Shown in pieces: positions 10,687-21,343 of a DNA stretch of 64,000 nucleotides. The position numbers and the translations under genes were made by a program. Location of the stretch: NCBI RefSeq assembly GCF_030272615.1, contig NC_081408.1, positions 613,721,977-613,785,976 on the forward strand. Direction: 5' to 3'. The notes under the pieces are model-generated. The model made no database searches. It was given only the letters and a program-made list of their open reading frames with translations, and had not been told where the DNA came from. This DNA comes from Cryptomeria japonica (lineage: Eukaryota; Streptophyta; Pinopsida; Cupressales; Cupressaceae). Position 1 is the first letter of the stretch. The number at the start of each line of letters is the position of its first letter.

Positions 10687-12925
10687 GAACTAGATCTTGA
10701 CCAAGATGTGTGAGACTAGATGAAAATGGAAAAGAGTATGGAAGACCAAGAGTTGGATGGAATGTAAAGGAATCTGAGGTGTACTTGCAATGTCCAAAGT
10801 GTAAGACCAAGTATGTATGTAGTAGAGTAGGCGTGGCTTCCAAAGAGATGATAGTTTCTCTTGATGAGGTAAGTTGACTCTAAGTAAGACCAAATGAGAC
10901 CCAAAGGTGATAGACTTTGATGAGGGACCACTTAGCAAAATGTTGTTGTATGTAGTGTGTTGACAAAGTAAGATGAGGACAAGCAAGTGACCTTTTGACT
11001 CAAGTTTAGACAAATGTGAATGTAATGGAAGGTGTAAAACAATGATGGACTTTGTGAGACCTAGAATAGGCTAAATTCTAGATGAAAACTTAGAGAGATA
11101 ACCTAGGAAGCTTAATAAGTCTGAAACTGACTGCTCTTGTTTGTTGGACTGTAAATTTTTCCAATTCTGAACACATACGTGCCTATATACTTCACAAATG
11201 TGGTTCTATACTGCACAGACGCATTTATGATATTTTTTGTGAATACAATTTTTCTTAAGAGAACATAGACGCGTTTCTTCCCTTCATAGACATGGCTAAA
11301 TGACACAAACGTGATTCTATCAAACACATATGCGTTATTGAAAACTGAGCGCAATTTTTCCAAATTGTAAAGTTGTTTGTTGTGACCAAATCTGAATTTG
11401 TGACTGTTTTTCATGACAAGAGGACACAATGTTGCTGAAGACTCAATGTTTGTAAGTGTTTAGACTCAAAATGACTCAAAGAAAGTGGGTTGTTTGATGT
11501 AGAAAGTGTGTTTTTTGATGTAGAAAATGTTTTGCATACACTTAAAGACACAAAAGACACAATGTTTTGATGTTTGATCTTGAATGTTTGAATGTTCAAA
11601 ATAAGACAAACACAATTCTTATGGTTGGCCAAGACAATAGTTGTTGATCCCACATGGGGTTTCCCCCGAGGCTATGCTATTCAGAGCGGATACTTAGATG
11701 CTTGACCCCACTAGCTCCACCCTCGACACTCACTTCTCTAGGGAAGCCAAGCATCAGTCCCCACGAAAACTCCCCATGGTGAACTTTGTATCTCTACTAA
11801 GAACTGTATGTGTGTGGGCCACTCTAGAGGTATGACCTCCTGCCCCACCAACTAGAAGGATTTTGGCTTTCTAAAACAAAAAGGTGCTATTAAGGTCATC
11901 CACTTGTGTGGCCATACATGCGACACTTTCAGCTTTGTAAATACAGAAGGCTCCTAGCTGGTAGGGGTTACGCCCTACAAATGATAAATAAATTTGATCA
12001 AATGGGTTTATGGGGAGACATAGTGTCAGTATGAACTAATCAACACATGTTACCCATGGCTTTCACCATGGATACAGTTGTTTGTAGTGGTTCGAAAGAG
12101 GATGGCTTTTCCTCACTACCACTTGGGTCATCCTCTCCTCACTAGTAGTCCTAATGACCACACAAGGAGACAGGCCCTTTAGAGATTAAACAAAAAGAGC
12201 CCATTGCTCAAGACACAAAAGACACTGGTTCAATTTTAGTGCACCAATTGAAGTGTTTAGTAATCTATGAAAACAAGGCACACAATAAAGATAAAAAGAA
12301 AACCCTTGTCAAGGTCCTACAACAAAGATTTGTTAGTAGTTTGGATTGTTTCAAATGATTACCCCTTCCTGCAAGCACACAAGTTAGGTAAATTTTAGAT
12401 CCAAAAAGACTTTGTGAAATAGGGGCCTTCAACAAAATGATTTGTTTTCAAGACAAGCTGCACCAATTTTGTTAGCTAGATTACAAGATGTTAGCCCGAA
12501 ATAAACCAAATCTGAAATCCAAATGACAAAATAAAGCCTCAAAACTGGATCAAAAACTGAAAATGCAAAATCTAAGACACAAATGTGATTAAACCTAATG
12601 CAGACGCGACCGAAAATCACAAACACGTCTAAATTCATCGCAGACGCGTCTAGATCACACAGACGTGGGTCCCGAACCCAAACGCGATTGAGAGATTCAC
12701 AGACATGGTTTGAAATCACAGATGCAACCCTGCAATATACAAAATAAGATAAAATGATGTTGAATGTAAACGCGATTACGAAGATCACAGACGTAGAATA
12801 AAAGCAAAAACACGGTTACAGGATGCATAGATGCGAAAATGTCGAAAGTTGTTAGAAACGTCAGATCTGTAACTTCAAAAACACAAAATCTGCAACAAAA
12901 AATGTTAAATGCAAAAGGGATAAGA
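10687..12925 (-). other. Untranslated leader of element B
   Basis: Non-coding stretch between the gag start and the primer-binding site. Two clusters of a degenerate motif resembling CACAGACGCG or ACACAAACGTG lie at about 11160-11345 and 12590-12840. The segment 11650-12200 is less AT-rich and carries no motif I can name. Confidence 0.6.
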
Positions 12926-12943
12926 GTCTCACCGAGCGTGCCA
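12926..12943 (-). promoter_or_regulatory. Candidate primer-binding site, element B
   Basis: On the minus strand it reads TGGCACGCTCGGTGAGAC, three bases inside the LTR. The TGG start and position fit a tRNA primer site. I cannot name the tRNA. It differs from the TGGTGAACCCGA sites of A, D and E2. Confidence 0.6.
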
Positions 12944-12946
12944 AAA

Positions 12947-13717
12947 TGTTTATGGTAAAAATGGAAACAACAATATTCAAATACTAAATGAATTCAACCA
13001 CAAAAACCTAGCCTAACAACAACAAAGATCCACCATAACATATGAAAATTACCTAAGACAAAGAAAATCAAATAAAATCACAAAGATTATACCATCACAT
13101 GTCCAATAGGGTTTGGATCTCCATTCTTCCTATCTTCATTGATCTTCCTTGATATATTTTCTCTCAGATTTTATGTGTGAATAAGAGCTCAACAAAGAAC
13201 GGGTTGTGGTTGCAAGTAGGCTTGATCGCATATGAAAGTTTGAAAGCGTCGATTAGTCGGGGTCTGATAATGAAGGAAGCATCTCCTTATTTAGAAGACA
13301 CTATAAGAAATGGAGGGATAAGATTGAGAGGTGTAAAAGATAAATGGTCAGCTAAGATTAGAGGGTAGGTAAAGGAAATAAGAAAATAATAATAGGGTAG
13401 GTAGTGTAGGAATTAAGAGATGAATGACATGTGTCATAGGTAGAAAAGGCTAATGAATTAATTAAATAAATAAAGATTTATTTAATTAATAGAGGAAGTA
13501 GGATCAATTAAATAAATAAAAGTATTTATTTAATTTAGAAAAAATGATAATTTAAATAAATAAAAGTATTTATTTAAATGAGAAATAAGGCTAGAAGAGG
13601 ATAAATGAATTAATTAAATAAATACAGATTTATTTAATTAATAGAAGAATTAGGCTTAAATAATTAAATAAATAAAAATATTTATTTAATTAGACTGGAC
13701 AATTTTAGGTGTCTACA
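12947..13717 (-). repeat. Element B 5' LTR
   Basis: Runs from TGTTTATGGT to GGTGTCTACA on the plus strand, 771 bp. Its last 30 bases (GACTGGACAATTTTAGGTG and on) resemble the end of the E2 LTR at 47090-47117. The segment 13445-13700 holds several AT-rich inverted repeats of the form TTAAATAAATA then TATTTATTTAA. It abuts the copia LTR fragment with no spacer. Confidence 0.7.
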
Positions 13718-14288
13718 CAAATCAACTATGTCGGTAACACAACAAAAATCTAATTCTCATCATCAAGATTACAAACAAGTCGGTACAATCTTGACCATTA
13801 GAAATCATAACAATCTCTTCACATTCTTCAAGAAAATTCCAACCGCTCCATGATCATCGCTTCATCGGACTTTGTAACTCATCACATGCTATGCATTAGA
13901 TGCAATCCACTTTGTTCATTCCCTAGACAACAAACAAACGTGCCAAATCAATCTGAACTTATCCTCATTCAATGATCACATGTGTCTCCATCATTATCGC
14001 TCAACATTAGATCTTAAACCAACAAGCTTGATCGGTTAGGGTTTAATAGAAAACAACTGGTAGGGTTTACCGGTTACATAACATAGAAAGGTTCAACCCT
14101 TTACACCGGTTCAACTTACAAACTACCATATACCGGTTTACAACATCTTCCTCAAAGTTTATCATACCGGTTACAAGACAATAGGAATAACACCAATAAC
14201 AACAACAATATCATGAATATCATTCACCGGTTCAATTGACATCAATGACAACATATCATTAATGCAATCTATATGCAAAATGCCAACA
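13718..14288 (-). repeat. Copia 3' LTR, partial
   Basis: Aligns with 19665-20252 of the intact right LTR over its whole length, including the run around GGTCGGTAACACAACAAAAA and the clustered ACCGGTT motifs. It ends GCCAACA. The equivalent of 18816-19664 is missing from this end. Confidence 0.88.
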
Positions 14289-14303
14289 ATCTCCCCCTTT
14301 GGC
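14289..14303 (-). promoter_or_regulatory. Polypurine tract, copia element
   Basis: On the minus strand GCCAAAGGGGGAGAT runs straight into the LTR start TGTTGGCATT. It primes plus-strand synthesis. Confidence 0.8.
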
Positions 14304-14669
14304 ATTGATGGCAATACAAATATCAATGCCTTTGATTGCTGTTGTGGATTGGTGAATAGGAATCCTGGTTTACATTACCAAGTATTCATCATGCTATGTA
14401 TGTCTTCAGTTTGTCGCCGGTTCGCCTAATCAGACACATACTACTTCTCAATCACATAATTCTTCTCCCCCTTTGACAACAATGCCAAATTGAAAGTAAA
14501 ACATGTAATTCTTCTCGCACTGTGCATCAACAACATACTGCAACTTGTTGCTCCCCCTGTGGAATACATCCACTTCTTCATCAATCCATGTAAAATTTTA
14601 CAAGTAATTTAGGGACTGATGAAATCAGCATCATGCTCAACTAACTTCATGAAGAGGGACAACCCCCAA

Positions 14670-15461
14670 CTAACTTCTAAGATACTCAAAAGTGGTCTTA
14701 GGCAGAGGTTTGGTAAAGATATCTACTAGTTGCTCCTGGGTAGAAACATGCTCTAAGATAACATCTTTACTTTGATTTTTTTCCCTCAAGAAGTGATACT
14801 TCAATTCAATGTGCTTAGTCCTTGCGTACAAAACATGATTCTTATAAATATTTATTTCACTTGTATTATCACACAAAATCTTTATAGGTTCTGAGATCTT
14901 CATCTTAAAACCTTCCAAAATGTGCCTCATCCAAATAGCTTGTGTGCAATTCATATAAGCTGCTACATACTCAGCTTCCATAGTAGATTGTGAAGTACAA
15001 CTCTTCTTCTTACTACTCCATGAAACTAGCCTTCCTCCTAGAAAGAATGTTCCACCGGTAGTACTTTTCCGGTCATCAATATTTCCTGCCCAATCTGCAT
15101 TAGTGTATGCCTTCAAATCAAAGTTTCCTCCATATGGATACCATAATCCATAGTCAACTGTACCTTTCAAATACCTAAAAATTCTCTTTGTTTCTATTAG
15201 GTGTGCTTCCTTTGTATTCTTCTGAAATCTTGCAACTATACCAACCACATGGGCAATATCTAGTCTGTTGTGAATAACATAGAGTAATTTGTCAATCATT
15301 GACCTGTATTCCTTTTCATCCACAGACTTAGATGCATCTTCCTTGGACAACTTACAATCTGTAACCATTGGAGTTCCAACTGGTTTACAATCACTCATCC
15401 CAAAAGTCTTCAAAACTTCTTTCACACACTTAGATTGAGTAATGAAAATACCATTCTTCAT
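14670..15461 (-). pseudogene. Copia RT C-terminus and RNase H
   Basis: A 263-codon open stretch. It starts in the RT thumb (GIFITQSKCVKEVLKTFGM, then CKPVGTPM) and continues into Ty1-type RNase H (AYTNADWAGNIDDRKSTTGG, SWSSKKKSCTSQSTMEAEYV, CDNTSEINI, RTKHIELKYHFLRE). It ends LPKTTFEYLRS, close to the normal end of copia polyproteins. It shares the frame of the RT blocks upstream and is separated from them by a stop. The remaining 370 bases to the polypurine tract are 3' untranslated. Confidence 0.9.
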
Positions 15462-15464
15462 TTG

Positions 15465-16109
15465 CTATATCTGCAAGCCTATGAAATTTTTTATTTCCCC
15501 TACTAAGGACATCTCAAACTCATTCTTCATTTCATCTACAAAATTGTTTCTCATGACATCATTACCTCCAAATATAATGTCATCAACAAATACTTCACTG
15601 ACCAGTATTTCATCTCCTTCAGACTTGAGATAAATGTTGTTGTCATCACTGGTTCTTGTAAAGCCTATCTTCATCAGATGTGTATGAAGTTATTCATACC
15701 ATGCTTTGGGTGCCTGCTTTAATCCATACAAATATTTATGAAATCTATATACCATGTCTTCCTTATCTGTCAATGCATAACCATCAGGCTGCTCTATATA
15801 AACCTCTTCTTCCAATATCCCATTCAAAAATGCAGACTTAACATCCATCTGGTATACCTTGAACTTCTTATGGGCTGAAAATGCAAGTAATGTTCTAACT
15901 CCTTCCAGTCTTTGTACTAGTGCAAAATTTTCTCCATAAGCTTCTCCTTCTTCTCGCGCATAACCCTTGCAAAATAATCTTGCCTTGTTGTAAACTACAA
16001 CACCATCTTCATTTAACTTGTTCCTGAACACCCATTTAGTACCTATAACATTCTTGTTTACCGGTCGGGGTACCAGGGTCCAAGTGTTGTTCTTCTCAAT
16101 CTGATCCAA
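15465..16109 (-). pseudogene. Copia reverse transcriptase
   Basis: Typical Ty1/copia RT: NNTWTLVPRPVNKNVIGTKW, YQMDVKSAFLNGILEEEVY, YLYGLKQAPKAWYE, then the catalytic FVDDIIFGG. A TAA interrupts after WYE at about 15687-15689, and another stop follows FIGLQI at the end of this segment. Otherwise the frame is kept. It would copy element RNA into DNA. Confidence 0.9.
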
Positions 16110-17450
16110 TTATTCTTCCATTGCCTTAACCCAATAATCATCACCAAATGCCTCCTTAGCACTTCTAGGTTTAGTGGTGGAGATCATGCAAGAGTTCTCT
16201 CTTATTTTCCTTCTAGTTAGTACTCTGGCATCCTTATCTCCAATAATCTGCTTAGGATTGTGGTTCAGTCTCACATACCTAGAAATAACATGATCATTCT
16301 CTTCAAGTTTAGCTTCTTCACTATCTTCTTCCTCTGAATTTATTTGTTCTAGTTGAACAAGTACATCAGGATTTGCTTTATCGGTTTCTGATTTAACAGT
16401 TTTAGGTTCCAAAAGCAAAATGCAAGGATCTTCATCCTTTTTCTCTGAGCCAGTTCCTTCTGAGACTCTAGGACATTCATCTACATGAACAACAACACTC
16501 TCAACAATTATCTGTGTTCGGTTGTTGAACCATTTGTAGGCCTTACTCTTGGTGGAATAGCCAAGAAATATGCCTTCATCACTCTTAGCTTCAAACTTGC
16601 TTATGTAATCACCTCTTTTAATAAAACATTTACTACCAACGACCTTAAAATAGCTAACATCAGGTGATCTTCGATACCAGTACTCATAAGGTGTCTTGTC
16701 CTTACCTCTTTTCACCAGAACTTGGTTCATTGTGTAGACCGTTGTACTTATAGCTTCTCTCCAAAAATTTTTCTCTACACCTCCTTGTATCAACATAGTT
16801 CTAGCTACTTCAACTACTGACCGGTTGTTCCTCTATGCTATACCATTCTACTGTGGTGTCCTTGGTGCAGAAAGCTGTCGCTTGATACCATTCTCATCAC
16901 AGTACTTAGTGAATTCCTTAGAAGTAAATTCACCGCCTTGATCTGTTCTCAAACATTTTATCTTTTTGCCACTCTCTTTCTCAGCTAAGGCCCTGAATTC
17001 CTTGAACTTACCAAAAGATTCATTCTTATCCTTCAAGAATGTCACCCATATCATCCTTGAACAATCATTAGTGAATATCATGAAATATCTATCACCTTGA
17101 ATGCTTCTTGTTCTTATTGGTCCACATAGATCGGTATGAACCAAATATAACAAGTGCTTTGTTGAGAAGGACTTGCTCTTGAAAGTTGAAGAAGTCATAT
17201 TTCCTAACTGACATTATTTACAAAGAGCATTAACTAGTTTGTCTATCTGAGGTAGACCTCTTACTATGTTAGACTTGCTCACTTTAACAATGTTATCAAA
17301 GTTTATATGACAAAATCTCCTATGCCAAAGCCAGCTATCATCTATTTTTGCAATCAAATAGTTGCTAACTTTAGGATTAAGATGAAATAGATTACCTTTG
17401 GTTTTTTTCCCGGTTGCAATCAATTCACCTTTGTTGTCAAATTTTTGCAC
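16110..17450 (-). pseudogene. Copia GAG-pre-integrase and integrase
   Basis: It begins with the zinc-binding pre-integrase region (LWHRRFCHINFDNIVKVSKS). The catalytic core follows, with the first Asp in HTDLCGP and the second in CLRTDQGGEF. The expected Glu of the DDE triad lies after NGIA, but its codon is TAG (16833-16835). A second TAG at 16848-16850 follows PQ, where copia elements usually have glutamine. The C-terminal part (NFWREAISTTVYTMNQVLV, TPYEYWYRRSPDVSYFKVVG, EGIFLGYSTKSKAYKWFN) is well preserved. The enzyme inserts element cDNA into the genome; this copy cannot. Confidence 0.88.
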
Positions 17451-17773
17451 ATACCATTTCTAAACTCCAATGGGTATCCTCTTTCATTAAGTTGTGCCAC
17501 ACTCAGAAGATTGTGCTTTAGGCCTTCAACCCAATAGACATCGTCAGCACTGCTCTTCCCATTAAGAGAAATAACTCCCTTACCTTTAACCATATAGGGT
17601 GAGTCATTGCCAAATCTGACAACACCGCCATCAAATTCCTTCAAGGAAAGAAATTTGCTTCGATCACCAGTCAGATGTGAACAACCACTATCAATGATCC
17701 AATCATCAGAGTTATCCATCTTGGACACTAGTGCCTTCTGATCTGATATCTCTTCCTTAATAGCTACAAACAC
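17420..17773 (-). pseudogene. Copia protease
   Basis: Retropepsin with DDWIIDSGCSHLTGD carrying the DSG active site, followed by GVISLNGKSSADDVYWVEGL and NLLSVAQLNERGYPLEF. It is in frame with gag upstream. The frame changes in the overlap at 17420-17450 relative to integrase, so the polyprotein is frameshifted here. Confidence 0.88.
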
Positions 17774-18742
17774 AATATCTTCACTAACATTATCATCATA
17801 TTCTTCATCAGTAATACCACTGTCAATAGCTACAAGACAATCTCTCTTGCCTTTGCCCTTATACTTCTTGAATTTGTCTCTCTTATATTCATTTTCACCA
17901 TTAGGACAGTTAGCTGCTATATGACCAATCTTGATGCATGCAAAACATTCTAAAGGTAGTTTACCTCTATATTTCCCAGTACCTCTAGGTAGTCATTTTG
18001 CAAACAATGCTTCAAGTTCCACTAAGCTGTCTTCATCATCAACATCTCTGCTGGATCTAGATTCATAGCTATGGCCGGTATCTCTACTTCTTCTCACATA
18101 TGGGTTAGAGATAGAAGCTTTGAATGCAGATTTTGTTTTTTCTACACTACCACTATAACCATTTAGTTCAAAAGCATTAAGTTTGCCATTTATAGAGTCA
18201 AGAGTTACCTTTGTTTTGTCAATGGACTTCAGATCCTGAATAGCTGCAACTTAGATAACATAGATCAGTAGCAGGGTTCTCAGTACCTTAGTGATCACTG
18301 TGGCATCTTCCACTTTCCCTCCTGCACTCTTTATTTCACCAACTATCTATTTAATCCTTTGACCATATTGTTGGATATTCTCACCTTCAGACATTCTCAT
18401 GTAATCAAACTTTCCTCTTAAACTCTCCTCTTTAGCAATCTTAACATGTTTATCACAACTATAAATCTCTTCAAGTTTTTTCCATACTTCATATGCAGTT
18501 TCAAGACCATGAACATCTACATATTCAGCATCAAACAAGGAACTGATAATAGCCTCTAATGCTTGATGATTTTCTCATTGTTCTTTCTTCTGATCATCAG
18601 TAAGAGTTCTAGTAGGTGCAGTATACTTAATTTCTACATGATCCCAATACTAACTACCAAGACTCTTAATGTAAATCTTCATTCTGTCGCTCCATATCCT
18701 ATAGTTATCTTTGTTGAACTTCAGACCTTCTTTCTTCATCAT
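17774..18742 (-). pseudogene. Copia gag
   Basis: The ATG at 18742 lies only about 70 bases after the primer site. Recognisable blocks are LKFNKDNYRIW near the start, then YEVWKKLEEIYSCDKHVKIA and SEGENIQQYGQRIK (UBN2-type gag). A canonical CX2CX4HX4C zinc knuckle (CFACIKIGHIAANC) is at 17906-17947. Stops interrupt at about 18655, 18575 and 18344, and others before the knuckle. This normal CCHC knuckle contrasts with the CHHC form in the gypsy elements of this window. Confidence 0.82.
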
Positions 18743-18801
18743 GATTCTACAAGATCTTTTCCTCAAGCTGTTAGGCTTTTAGGTTAAAGAGGACTCGAGA
18801 C

Positions 18802-18813
18802 ACTCTGATACCA
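18802..18813 (-). promoter_or_regulatory. Primer-binding site, initiator-Met tRNA type
   Basis: On the minus strand TGGTATCAGAGT, two bases from the LTR end. It matches the common plant copia site TGGTATCAGAGC except at the last base. Confidence 0.88.
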
Positions 18814-18815
18814 AT

Positions 18816-20252
18816 TGATGGTATGATGAAAGAATAAGTATCTAGTAGATTACTAAGAGGGGGGGGGGGGTTTGAATCAGTAAACTGAAAAACTGATACA
18901 AACTCCCAAACTCAAAAATAAATTATCAACAAATAACTCAGTCAAGATAATATCTCAAAGATTACCAACATCAACTGGTTTGACTGTTATGACAACTTAA
19001 CAATAAGTAGCTTCAATCTTATAAACATAAAAAATGCTTAATCATATATCAACATATTCATCTCGCAATGCTTCTAGTTATCATGCCTTATCAGAATAGT
19101 TCAGTAGTTAATCAAATCAACAAATAAGATCATAACCACAAAAGCATTCACCACTTGAGACAAATATTTATACCTGGAAAACCCAAATAGGTAAAAACCA
19201 CGGTGAGATGAGACTCACAAGGATAGCTATCTGAACTCTTCTGAAGTTTGCCCTATTAGGAGCCAAACATGTTAAAGCTTTTACAATAAGTCATGTTAAG
19301 AATTGATTCTGTTAGGAATCACCCAGTTAAGGGATTTACAAAATGCCTTGATGAAAAAGTAAATACCCTATTAGGAGTAACCTTGGTAGAGGGTTTGAGA
19401 ATCCAAGCTAATGGACCACCTTGTTAGAGGATTTAATAAGTAACCAAGCTTGTTAGATCTTACCCAGTTAGGGGATTTCAATTATGTTGTAATTGTTAGA
19501 TCTGTCTGAATAGCACTACATTTGCTTGATCATATCCTTTTAAGCTTCAATTTGCTTTCACTCAAACTGCAGATCCATTCTCCAGTTAGGCAATCGCACA
19601 CTCAACTAGTTTTCAGCCAACACTTTGCCAACACTTTTACAAACAACTTCATCGACCTTAAATACAAATCAACTAGGTCGGTAACACAACAAAAACCTAA
19701 TTCTCATCATTGAGATTACAAACAAGTTGGTGCAATCTTTATTGTTAGAAATCATAACAATCTCTTCACATTCTTCAAGAAAATTCCAACCGCTCCATGA
19801 TCATCGCTTCATCGAACTTTGTAACTCATCACGCGCTATGCATTAGATGCAATCCACTTTGTTCATTCCCTAGACAACAAAAAAATGCGCCAAATCAATC
19901 TAAACTTATCCTCATTCAATGATCACACGTGTCTCCATCATTACCGCTCAAAATTAGATGTTAAACCAACAAGCTTGATCGGTTAGGGTTTAACAGAAAA
20001 CAACTAGTAGGGTTTACTGGTTACATAACATAGAAAGGTTTAACCCTTTACACCGGTTCAACTTACAAACTACCATATACCGGTTTACAACATCTTCCTC
20101 AAAGTTTATCATACCAGTTACAAAACAATAGCAATAACAACAATAACATCAGCAATATCATGAATATCATTCACCGGTTCAATTGACATCAATGACAACA
20201 TATCATTAATGCAATCTATATGCAAAATGCAAACGATCTAAAAATGCCAACA
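18816..20252 (-). repeat. Copia 5' LTR, complete
   Basis: 1437 bp, from TGATGGTATG to GCCAACA on the plus strand. It contains a G-run at about 18860-18871, a block at 19250-19490 where GTTAGGGGATTT-like units recur six or more times, and a cluster of ACCGGTT motifs towards 20000-20200. It is related along its length to the solo LTR at 26820-28425. Confidence 0.88.
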
Positions 20253-21340
20253 AGGCCCCCCTTAGAATGATATGTATGAAAGGCATGCCATTCTAAGGAG
20301 AATGTTGTGGCATCAACATAATTAGATGTTTCCGTGGAATGTCACCAATAGGTGGTGACACATAAGTGTCCACAACAACGATAATGAAATGTAAGAGGAT
20401 AAGGGGATCTGATAGGCTGGCATCATAACCCATGATAGTGGCAAAATATATGTAATACAACTACAAAATGGGTGTGTCGTCATTGTGCCAGAGCTCTTGG
20501 ATTTGAAGAAGAGCACATGAAGGCAAAGATAAAATAAAAAAATTGATTCAACATGGAAGAAGACTAAAGATGCCCCCAATATTTTGCATCGTCCTCGAAT
20601 ATTGAAAAAAAAGTAAGATACAACAAATAGAGGAAGTAGAGAGACAAATAGAAGAAGATGTACAACAGAAAATATCCTATATCCAAGCACCTACAGATTA
20701 ACTCGGGTCCTCCAGGAGAGCACAACGGATAAAGACAGTCAACCTCCCGTATCCAAGTACCTATGAAGTAACCTAGGTCCTCCGGGAGGGAACAAACATG
20801 AAACACAAGCACAAGGGAACACAATTAAACACACACACACACAAAAAGATGGAGGGAAGAGATAAACAACCTAGAGGTCATCCCGTAAGAGATCATCCTC
20901 CTCCCAATCTAGATCATAGGGAGAAGTAGGATGAGCTTGGAGAAGGACAACAAGAAGAGCTTCACCGGGTGCCTCACCAGTAGCAAGGGCAAGGGACGAA
21001 GCAAAAACAATGTCTGCATCCACAGGCTCAAAGGAGGTAAGAGTCAACAATCATGTGAAGATTGTAGACAAGGCCGATATGTCCTCCAAGGATTCAAACA
21101 TGCAAGCCTCTGTAGAAGAAGCGAGTGACTCACTTAGAGAAGATGAAACAAGGACAAGACTACCAACCTTTGGAAGAGGGGTAGTGAAACATGCATAGAA
21201 GAGGGTGAAGAACATACTTGCAAGGATTTGCATCATCGAAACTCTAGAACAAAACCTTGGTCAAGCTTGCGTTTAGGTTGCATAGGAGAAGCAGGTCTCC
21301 TATCAACCATAGTAGGTTGAAGGAATCCAGGAAAGATTTG
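20253..21340 (-). other. Element A internal region, no domain recognised
   Basis: Sequence between the copia insertion and A's protease-like region. Reading frames here are short and give no family match by eye. A near-duplicate pair lies at about 20685-20735 and 20748-20792, sharing GTATCCAAG, GTCCTCC and GGAG. Confidence 0.4.
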
Positions 21341-21343
21341 ATG

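Larger units (their letters stand above)
3905..13717 (-). mobile_element. Element B: truncated Ty3/gypsy Tat-lineage element
   Basis: On the minus strand it reads LTR (13717-12947), PBS, leader, gag, protease, G-patch linker, RT, RNase H, archaeal-type RNase H and the start of integrase. This is the Ty3/gypsy domain order, and the second RNase H marks the Tat lineage. It stops inside integrase near 3905, and no 3' LTR of this family is present in the window. Its 5' LTR abuts an interrupted copia LTR at 13717/13718, so B apparently inserted into that LTR. Both in-frame stops and frameshifts are present, so it is dead. Confidence 0.8.
13718..20252 (-). mobile_element. Ty1/copia element, 3' LTR truncated
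   Basis: Order on the minus strand: 5' LTR (20252-18816), Met-tRNA primer site, gag, protease, integrase, RT, RNase H, polypurine tract, partial 3' LTR (14288-13718). Integrase before RT defines Ty1/copia. Only the last 571 bases of the left LTR survive, because element B interrupts it at 13717/13718. The polyprotein starts at the ATG at 18742. It keeps one frame to about 17430, then shifts and holds the second frame to 14670, with scattered stops. Confidence 0.88.

Noticed and set aside
12926-12943. tRNA gene fragments at the CCA-bearing sites near LTRs
   Set aside because: Only 12-18 bases match a tRNA 3' end and there is no cloverleaf; these are primer-binding sites.
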